From: Winogradskyella echinorum
Lineage (GTDB): Bacteria > Bacteroidota > Bacteroidia > Flavobacteriales > Flavobacteriaceae
Length of the DNA: 64,000 nt
Direction of reading: 5' to 3'
Assembly (NCBI RefSeq): GCF_014297365.1
Contig: NZ_JACOQD010000001.1
Span: 1-64,000 of the forward strand
The notes below the pieces were generated by a model. It did not search any database. It was not told the DNA's origin and saw only the letters and a program-made list of their open reading frames with translations. The position numbers and the translations under genes were made by a program. Numbering within the stretch: position 1 is the first letter of the stretch; each line of letters starts with the position of its first letter. This document shows, one piece after another, positions 57,680 through 64,000 of this stretch.

Positions 57680-60600
57680 TTAAAAATTAACATTTAAACC
57701 TAAAGTAAAGCTTCTTACAATTGGACTAGCACCAACTTGAACACCATAAGTTGTTGGACCTGCATAACCAGTATTTGTAGTCTCTACACCTTCAGGATTA
57801 TATGAAGTGTAATCATCTCCCATAATGTATAACAAATTAGTCGCAGCTGCATATATTCTTGCTGAGCTAATACCAACTTTACTTATCCATTCTGGTCTAA
57901 GTGTGTAACCTAAAGTTAAATTTCTTAAAGCGATATATGATGCATCTTGAATACCAGAATCTGTTTGTCTTCTGTTACCAATATAATGTTCACCATTATG
58001 ATCAGCTATACCATCATCGTTAGCATCGAAGCTATCGACCAATCTACCAGACCATTGAGATTCGTAATAAAGCGGGTCTATATTATACACCTCAGCTCCA
58101 TGAGATCCTTGAAATTGAAATGATAAGTCAAAATCTTTGTAATTCATTGAACTACTGAATCCCCAATAAAAATCTGGAGTTGCTTGTCCGATTTTCACAT
58201 AATCATCACTATTAATTACACCATCATTATTCTGGTCAACCACATAAGATTCACCACTAGTATTATTTGGGTGCCTTGTTGGATCTTCTAAATATAACAT
58301 CTCAACTTCACCAATAGTTTCTAATCCCCACATTTCACCTAGTTCACCACCTACATAATTTCTAAAAACAGGGCCTCTACCACTCTGACCATATTGTACT
58401 TGTGGTAATTCAGCTAAACCATTTAAACTTGTTATTTCTGTTTCTACAGTTGATAAATTGGCATTTACACTCCAACTAAAATCTTCTGTTTGAATTAAAC
58501 CAGCAGAGAGCTCTAATTCTAATCCAGAACTTGTCATATCACCTCCATTAATAATTCGAGAATTTTGACCAGTTGATGTGTAAGACTGTGAAATTCCAAA
58601 TAACATATCTTCAATATCAGACGTATAATAATCTACACTAAATCTGAAGCGATTATTTTTAAATCCTAAATCCAAACCAAAATTAGTTTCTGTATTTGTT
58701 TGCCAAGTTAAATCTGGGTTATCTATATTGGCAGAAGATAAAAATCCTGTACCAAATATGGTTGCACCTGGATTTAAAAGACTAAGTGAGTCATACGATC
58801 CTAAGAACGAAGCTGTACCTAAAGATCCTGAACTAACTCTAAGTTTTAAAAGACTTACAAGTTCAGAATTCCAGAATTCTTCGTTATGCGCATTCCAACC
58901 TAAAGAGAATGCAGGAAAAGTTGCAAATTTATTGTTAGCACCAAAACGAGAATCACCATCTCTTCTTACAGAGAATGACGCTAAATAACGATCATCATAC
59001 GCATATTGCACTCTACCAAAAACACTATTTCTTGTTCTTGTCTCGTCTCTCTCAGTTACAGTAATATCTGCAGCTTCTAATAAATTATAATTAATAATAT
59101 CACTAAAAGGAACATTTGTACCTCTTAAAGCAGTTCCTTGCAAATATGTATTTTGAAATTCATAACCTATAACAGCCGAAATATCATGCTTCCCTATAAC
59201 TTTAGAATAATCTAATGTTGTAATACTTAACATACTTGACCTTTTTAAATCTGTTTGATCTAAATCCGTCTGGTCAGTACGTGCTCTTGAGTCTGCAGCT
59301 AATCCTTGATAATAATAATTTTGAGTATCATTCATATCCGCACCAAGAATAGTTTTTGCGTTTAATCCATCTAAAATTTCGTACTGTAAATAAGTTGAAA
59401 CGTTAGCAAAATAAGTTCTCTCCCATTGGTCTGCATTATCCAATTTTTGTGCAGGTCCAGCATCACCAGATCCACCAATACCATTGTTGGCTCTACCATA
59501 ATGCCAGTCATCAACTCTATTACCAGGAACTAAATCATAAATACTACTTGGTCCAACACCTCCTCTATATCCATTATCAAATGCAGCTAGACCTAAATTC
59601 TGAGCTTCAACATCTAAAGACTGAACAAAAGCAATTGACGCAGCAGTATGATAAACAGGATGAACACCATAAGATCTTAATAAATCCCTCATATCATGAG
59701 CTAAGATGTCTCTTTTAGATGTAAAACCATTAAAACTTATACCAGCTGTTAATCTTTCACCCAAATTAGCGTCAACATTTAAACGCGCATTAACTCTTTC
59801 GAAGCCTTGTGTTATTGCAACACCTTCAGCATTTTGATATCCTACTGAACCAAAATAGTTAACATTTTCAGAACCACCACTAACACTAAAATCATGATTA
59901 GAAGTAGTACCTGTTCTAAACAACCAATCTTCCGGACTAATTGCACCAGGTGAATTTTCATAAGCCCTTAATCTATATTCTACAAATGCAGGATCAATTT
60001 GAGAAAGATCCCAATTACCTGCAGCAATTTCTTGTCTTGAAAAAGCAGCCCATTCTGGACCAGACTTTAAAATATTATCGCGGTATTTTTTTGAAGAACT
60101 AATATATGTATTATAGCTAAATTTAGCTTTACCAGATTTTCCTTTTTTAGTAGTTACTAAGATAACACCATTTGCACCTAATGTACCGTAAATAGCTGCA
60201 GAGGCTGCATCTTTTAATACTTCCAAACTCTCAATATCATTTGGGTTTACGGTCGCTAAATTTCCAGAAATTGGATAGCCATCTACTACAATTAAAGGAC
60301 CAGAGTCACCAGAAATAGATGAAGCTGCTCTTACTTGTATCTTTAAATCTGCACCAGGTTCACCACTTTGGTTTTGAACTAATACACCAGATAATTTACC
60401 TGCTAATGCCTCATCAACACGCGTTGCTTGTACAGCAGCGACATCTTTACCTTTTAATTGCGCAATTGCTCCTGTACTGTGTGATTTTTTACGTGTACCA
60501 TAACCTACAATTACAACTTCTTCTAGAGCATTGTCTTCGGCTAATACTACATCTAAATTTTGCTGACTATCAATAACAATCGTTTTAGTTACATAGCCTA

Positions 60601-60826
60601 CATAAGAAACCTGCAATACATCACCTTTTTTAACTTCGATTTGAAATTTACCATCGAAATCTGTTGAGGTTCCATTTGTAGTACCAACAACTAAAATATT
60701 TGCACCTGGAATGGGCATAGTGTCAGCAGATTTCACCGTACCATTTATGGTATAGCTCTCTTGAGCAAAAATCATTACACTAAAAAGAAGTGCAACAATT
60801 GTAGTGAGTTTAACTTTTAGATTCAT
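57680..60826 (-). CDS. SusC/RagA TonB-dependent transporter, pair 2
   Basis: 1,048 residues. Signal peptide ending MIFAQ, the same type of extension (VKSADTMPIPGANILV, DFDGKFQI), TonB-box region (EVVIVGYGTRKKS), plug (IESLEVLKDAASAAIYG), barrel ending LGLNVNF. Together with its SusD it forms a second alginate importer. Sequence close to pair 1 in the N-terminal part but clearly diverged in the barrel. Its promoter carries three phased operators. Confidence 0.94.
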   Translation of the reverse strand: MNLKVKLTTIVALLFSVMIFAQESYTINGTVKSADTMPIPGANILVVGTTNGTSTDFDGKFQIEVKKGDVLQVSYVGYVTKTIVIDSQQNLDVVLAEDNALEEVVIVGYGTRKKSHSTGAIAQLKGKDVAAVQATRVDEALAGKLSGVLVQNQSGEPGADLKIQVRAASSISGDSGPLIVVDGYPISGNLATVNPNDIESLEVLKDAASAAIYGTLGANGVILVTTKKGKSGKAKFSYNTYISSSKKYRDNILKSGPEWAAFSRQEIAAGNWDLSQIDPAFVEYRLRAYENSPGAISPEDWLFRTGTTSNHDFSVSGGSENVNYFGSVGYQNAEGVAITQGFERVNARLNVDANLGERLTAGISFNGFTSKRDILAHDMRDLLRSYGVHPVYHTAASIAFVQSLDVEAQNLGLAAFDNGYRGGVGPSSIYDLVPGNRVDDWHYGRANNGIGGSGDAGPAQKLDNADQWERTYFANVSTYLQYEILDGLNAKTILGADMNDTQNYYYQGLAADSRARTDQTDLDQTDLKRSSMLSITTLDYSKVIGKHDISAVIGYEFQNTYLQGTALRGTNVPFSDIINYNLLEAADITVTERDETRTRNSVFGRVQYAYDDRYLASFSVRRDGDSRFGANNKFATFPAFSLGWNAHNEEFWNSELVSLLKLRVSSGSLGTASFLGSYDSLSLLNPGATIFGTGFLSSANIDNPDLTWQTNTETNFGLDLGFKNNRFRFSVDYYTSDIEDMLFGISQSYTSTGQNSRIINGGDMTSSGLELELSAGLIQTEDFSWSVNANLSTVETEITSLNGLAELPQVQYGQSGRGPVFRNYVGGELGEMWGLETIGEVEMLYLEDPTRHPNNTSGESYVVDQNNDGVINSDDYVKIGQATPDFYWGFSSSMNYKDFDLSFQFQGSHGAEVYNIDPLYYESQWSGRLVDSFDANDDGIADHNGEHYIGNRRQTDSGIQDASYIALRNLTLGYTLRPEWISKVGISSARIYAAATNLLYIMGDDYTSYNPEGVETTNTGYAGPTTYGVQVGASPIVRSFTLGLNVNF

Positions 60827-60938
60827 AATTCATTGTTTAGATTAAATTTGTTAGTTATATATAATTAATTGAATACTTATATAATTGTAGGTTCTGTTAA
60901 AAACATTAAAAAAGGGGCCGTTTTAGAATGTTTATTTT

Positions 60939-60976
60939 CTGGTTTACCAAATTGGTTTACCAGATTGGAAAACCAA
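60939..60976. promoter_or_regulatory. Three phased GntR-type operators at the susC-2 promoter
   Basis: CTGGTTTACCAA (60939-60950), TTGGTTTACCAG (60952-60963) and TTGGAAAACCAA (60965-60976); centres are exactly 13 bp apart. The last overlaps the -7 box by 3 bp, the same offset as in the susC-1 promoter. Confidence 0.78.
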
Positions 60977-61004
60977 ATATATATAAAATTTTGTTAATTC
61001 CAAC
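60974..61004 (-). promoter_or_regulatory. susC-2 promoter
   Basis: Minus-strand GTTG (61001-61004), 19-bp spacer and TATATTTG (60974-60981). Leader about 140 nt. With the terminator of kdgF this accounts for the 328-bp gap. Confidence 0.7.
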
Positions 61005-61062
61005 GTTTTCGTAAATTTTATGTGTTAAAATGGTATACAATTATGTTAAAACAGTAAAGAAT

Positions 61063-61097
61063 AAAAAAACCTCCGTTTCTTCAACGGAGGTTTTTTT
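61063..61097 (-). terminator. Terminator after kdgF
   Basis: AAAAAAACCTCCGTT and its complement pair over 15 bp with loop TCTTC; T runs on both strands. 57 bp after the kdgF stop. Confidence 0.92.
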
Positions 61098-61154
61098 TAT
61101 TTAATAATAATGTTAAACTTTTAAATTTTACACATAATTAGTCTAACGTTTTAT

Positions 61155-61532
61155 TTAGGATTCTTTGTCACCAAAATAAGACACACCATCACCACTTAAA
61201 AAATCTTCTCTTACAGGACTAAATGTATCAATAAGTTCTCCTTCTTCTAAACAAACCGCACTATGCAACAAATTAGGCTCTATATACACACCATCTCCTG
61301 CTTCTACGATTTGTTTTACACCATCAATTTCGAACTCGAACTTACCTGACACACAAAAAGTTGCCTGTGTATGAAAATGTTGATGTGGAGATCCTAACGC
61401 ACCTTTTTCAAATTTCACTCGTACCATCATAATTTGGTTATCATAACCTAAGAATTTTCTTGATACACCTCCACCAAGTTCTTCCCATTCCATGTCCTTT
61501 GTAATAATGTATTTTTCACTAAATCTTTTCAT
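61155..61532 (-). CDS. kdgF: KdgF-type cupin, unsaturated uronate linearising enzyme
   Basis: 125 residues, a single cupin. Metal ligands H50, H52, Q56 (SPHQHFHTQ) and H90 (NLLHSA), plus the D-x-F-x3-R signature D102, F104, R108 (IDTFSPVR) typical of KdgF. It speeds the opening of unsaturated monouronate to DEH in the cytoplasm. 18 bp after the PL17 gene, in one operon with it. Confidence 0.9.
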   Translation of the reverse strand: MKRFSEKYIITKDMEWEELGGGVSRKFLGYDNQIMMVRVKFEKGALGSPHQHFHTQATFCVSGKFEFEIDGVKQIVEAGDGVYIEPNLLHSAVCLEEGELIDTFSPVREDFLSGDGVSYFGDKES

Positions 61533-61550
61533 AAGTATTATTGTTTTGTT

Positions 61551-63830
61551 TTATTTAAAATAATAAGAACCTGACCACTCATAATTCTTATCGTTAATTT
61601 TTAAAGTATGTTTTGCTTCTGCTGAAGCATTTATGTTTGCTGTTATAAACAGTTTTGTATTACCTTTTATATTTGTTATTTGTATTGCTGTATATGCTTC
61701 GGTATCTAAAACCATCTTAATTTCTTTTATACTACTGTTAGAATTTTTTGCAGACTCCGTTACTGGACTATAACTTCCGTGGGTTTCAATCAAAGAAACA
61801 AATGTTTTGTTTTTTTCATTTTTTGTTCTAAGTAATAAAGCTGGATCGCGACGTAAATTAAATTCTGGATCATTGGCACCAATTCTCGTAAACAATATCT
61901 CATCCTTATTATTCGTAATCGTTGTAAGTGTATAAAATTTATTATTACTGAACCATGAAAACTTTGTATTTTCATCTAATTCATTTCCTATACCTTCTAA
62001 GTACAAATGTTGATAACCGTTTTTTGCGCCTAATGGTTGTAATATTTTTGGTGAATTGTAATCAAAATTTGTTTGTAAAACTTGACCAAAATAATAAAAA
62101 GGAAAGTCGTATTGATTTGCTTCATTTGAAGTCACCTTCATAATATCTAGCATGTATGGTTTTTCAAAATCTTCGTCTTTTATAATTGCCATAGTACGCA
62201 ATAACTCTGTTCCTGGATAGGCGTTACTTTCTTTTGCACTTGCGACTTGCACATTTGGATTATCTGATGAAAAATAATTTAAAACTGAATGATGCTGACT
62301 TCCTATTTCATACTTACCATTAAAATGAGATGTTTCATTTTGTGTTACTGTATTATGTGCTATAGTTTGTTTTGCCCAAGTTTTATTTTCCTTTAGGTAA
62401 TTACCTCCTCCTTTTTGCTCGATATTAACATAGCGAGATAAACCGTAATCCTGAAGAATTTCTTCACCATCTTCATATAAAGAATAAGATAACTTATCGT
62501 AATGTCCATGACTAGAACCTTGTGCTGCGTATTTAAAAACTAGTTCAATAGCTTCGTTTCTTAAAATAGCAACACCTCCTTGGGTTCCGTTTGGTCCATC
62601 TGAGAGATTAATAGATTTTTTAGTAAATGGTTCTACTTTTCCATTTTTAATTCCTAATGCTACAGCCAAACCAGAATCATCTAATAGCACACGATCTTGT
62701 TCTTTAGCTATACTTAACAAACCTGGATCTTGGTCACCAAAATGATATGATATATCTACTGCTGTAACTAAAGCATTGTTGTAATACGACATACCTTTTT
62801 GACCATCATTAAGTGGAAAAAAATCACCATCTGCATCCGATAGATTTAATAAGGCATTTATTGATTTCATTAATACGCCTTCTTTATATTCGAATATTTT
62901 TAACTCAGGCTTTACGTTATGTAACCCTTCTGCAAAAATTAAAAACGGATACATGGCGTAGCGTTGGTAGTATGGCCCTTCATTGTAATAACCATCTGGT
63001 GAAAAAGGCTCTTCAATATTGGCTAAAAAACCAGCTTTTCCGTCTTTATTTAAAAAGCCACCATCATCATCCTTTTTTGTGGCATCTAATTTTAAGTCTT
63101 TAATTCCGTACAAAGCACGATCAATCAATTCTTGGTCATCCATTACCAAACCAATCATACCTACAGCTGTATTTCCCCATGTACTATGATTATGCACACG
63201 CTGATAAAACTGCGGACTATCTATTGAGATGTGATCTGCAAATGGTTTGAATAAATTAGTTTCTAATTTATTACGTTCTTCTTCTGACAGGTAGTTATAA
63301 ATGCAATCGTACGCCTGACTAACATAAACTAACCAATTAGAATCGTTTAAACATTGCCAGAATAATTTACCTCTTGCATACGATCTAGTTTTTGGATGCA
63401 ATGGCAATGTCTTATACAATGCTTCATATTGCATCAGCATATCTTTTACATATTTAGCATATTTTTCGTCATCTAAAATTTGATACAACAAACCTGCTTG
63501 CTGTAATACAAACCAATTTCGCTTGTGCCTAACATGTGTATAACCACCAGAATAATCTTTGGGAATAGGCACTTCTATACCTGCTTCAATTTCGGCATCA
63601 ATTTCTGCTTTAACAACTTCTAAGGTTTGATCAAAAATTGGAATGCTACCTAATTGTGCTCTAATATCTTTTACGCCTTGAGCTGTTAAAATAAGCTTCG
63701 GATGCTCTTGAGACACATCGGTTTGAGCCTTATTTTCTGAATAAGTTGTGTTTTCTTTTTTACAAGAATAAAATGCAAAAACAATTGCTATAATTACTAA
63801 TTTGAAAGGTATTTTAAGTTTTATTCTCAT
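61551..63830 (-). CDS. PL17-family oligoalginate lyase lipoprotein
   Basis: 759 residues from the chosen ATG, which gives a good lipoprotein signal (MRIKLKIPFKLVIIAIVFAF then YSC). The frame also offers ATG at 63842 and TTG at 63845. The N-terminal alpha/alpha toroid (about 60-380) carries RVHNHSTWGN (Asn/His pair) and DGYYNEGPYYQRY, the tyrosine-rich active-site stretch. A heparinase II/III-like beta domain follows with SSHGHYDKLSYSLY. PL17 enzymes are exolytic and release unsaturated monouronates from oligomers, here in the periplasm. A stop codon of the upstream secreted gene lies only 17 bp before this start, so they are cotranscribed. Confidence 0.93.
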   Translation of the reverse strand: MRIKLKIPFKLVIIAIVFAFYSCKKENTTYSENKAQTDVSQEHPKLILTAQGVKDIRAQLGSIPIFDQTLEVVKAEIDAEIEAGIEVPIPKDYSGGYTHVRHKRNWFVLQQAGLLYQILDDEKYAKYVKDMLMQYEALYKTLPLHPKTRSYARGKLFWQCLNDSNWLVYVSQAYDCIYNYLSEEERNKLETNLFKPFADHISIDSPQFYQRVHNHSTWGNTAVGMIGLVMDDQELIDRALYGIKDLKLDATKKDDDGGFLNKDGKAGFLANIEEPFSPDGYYNEGPYYQRYAMYPFLIFAEGLHNVKPELKIFEYKEGVLMKSINALLNLSDADGDFFPLNDGQKGMSYYNNALVTAVDISYHFGDQDPGLLSIAKEQDRVLLDDSGLAVALGIKNGKVEPFTKKSINLSDGPNGTQGGVAILRNEAIELVFKYAAQGSSHGHYDKLSYSLYEDGEEILQDYGLSRYVNIEQKGGGNYLKENKTWAKQTIAHNTVTQNETSHFNGKYEIGSQHHSVLNYFSSDNPNVQVASAKESNAYPGTELLRTMAIIKDEDFEKPYMLDIMKVTSNEANQYDFPFYYFGQVLQTNFDYNSPKILQPLGAKNGYQHLYLEGIGNELDENTKFSWFSNNKFYTLTTITNNKDEILFTRIGANDPEFNLRRDPALLLRTKNEKNKTFVSLIETHGSYSPVTESAKNSNSSIKEIKMVLDTEAYTAIQITNIKGNTKLFITANINASAEAKHTLKINDKNYEWSGSYYFK

Positions 63831-63846
63831 AATTTGTGTCATCAAT

Positions 63847-64000
63847 TTAATTTGAAATTACAATCATTTTAGAAATAGCTTGATTTGAATTTGATAGGTT
63901 AACAATGTAAGCACCACCGAATAATGCCGATGTATCAATAATGAATTCATTGGAAGAAGAATTTACAATTTTTTCAATAACCTTTCTACCATCTAAACTA
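63847..64000 (-). CDS. C-terminal end of a secreted type IX cargo protein (partial)
   Basis: Only the last 50 codons are in the window; the 5' end is beyond the right edge. The segment (SLDGRKVIEKI, FIIDTSALFGGAYIVNLSN, MIVISN) has the pattern of a type A Por secretion sorting domain: L/DGR-like opening, GxYxV strand and a short closing strand. It precedes PL17 in the same direction, so a secreted alginate-active enzyme is a reasonable guess, but no catalytic part is visible. Confidence 0.75.
   Translation of the reverse strand, partial: SLDGRKVIEKIVNSSSNEFIIDTSALFGGAYIVNLSNSNQAISKMIVISN

Overview
The window comes from an AT-rich marine member of the Bacteroidota, most likely a flavobacterium (Flavobacteriaceae). 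Supporting signs are Por/type IX secretion C-terminal domains, SusC/SusD pairs, a PorP/SprF-OmpA module, lack of obvious Shine-Dalgarno sequences, and several promoters of the Bacteroidota form TTTG-N19/20-TAnnTTTG. Genus cannot be set from the sequence. No rRNA, insertion sequence or CRISPR array was seen.

Layout. (1) About 1-13.75 kb, minus strand: surface-adhesin region. A giant calcium-binding-repeat protein (N-terminal 1,600 residues, running off the left edge) lies downstream of a three-gene type IX secretion module: a 1,806-residue repeat adhesin with a gliding-motility-type C-terminus, a PorP/SprF outer-membrane protein and an OmpA/PD40 peptidoglycan-anchoring protein. (2) About 14.2-16.3 kb, plus strand: release factor 3 and a small divergent 4Fe-4S protein. 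(3) About 16.5-31.9 kb, minus strand: the core information-processing cluster, read from high to low coordinates as xerC, hpf, four tRNAs, tuf, tRNA-Trp, secE, nusG, rplK, rplA, rplJ, rplL, rpoB, rpoC and a DUF3467 gene. (4) About 32-40.8 kb, minus strand: a mixed block with a lipoprotein alpha-amylase resembling the Thermococcales type, an acyl-CoA dehydrogenase, a helix-hairpin-helix protein, a sodium:alanine symporter, a K+ channel with RCK domain, a PspC-like protein, DUF2851 and an EamA exporter. (5) About 40.9-64 kb: an alginate utilisation locus.

Alginate locus logic. A PL7 lyase cuts polymeric alginate at the cell surface. Two tandem SusC/SusD pairs and a PKD lipoprotein bind and import oligomers. 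A PL17 lipoprotein trims them to unsaturated monouronates, which KdgF (cupin) linearises. An SDR reductase makes 2-keto-3-deoxygluconate (KDG), KDG kinase phosphorylates it and KDPG aldolase splits it. An ExuT-like MFS permease carries uronates over the inner membrane. A secreted type IX cargo protein starts upstream of PL17 and is cut by the right edge.

Regulation. Both susC promoters carry arrays of TTGGTnnACCAA-like sites spaced exactly 13 bp apart and overlapping the -7 box, fitting the GntR/FCD regulator encoded in the locus. Separately, the kdgK/lacI divergent promoter carries a 30-bp perfect palindrome, and a second related site, fitting a LacI regulator. A half-length LacI-like protein is cotranscribed with kdgK-kdgA, and there is a second, divergent KDG-kinase paralogue. 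The combined two-regulator layout is the most interesting feature of the window.
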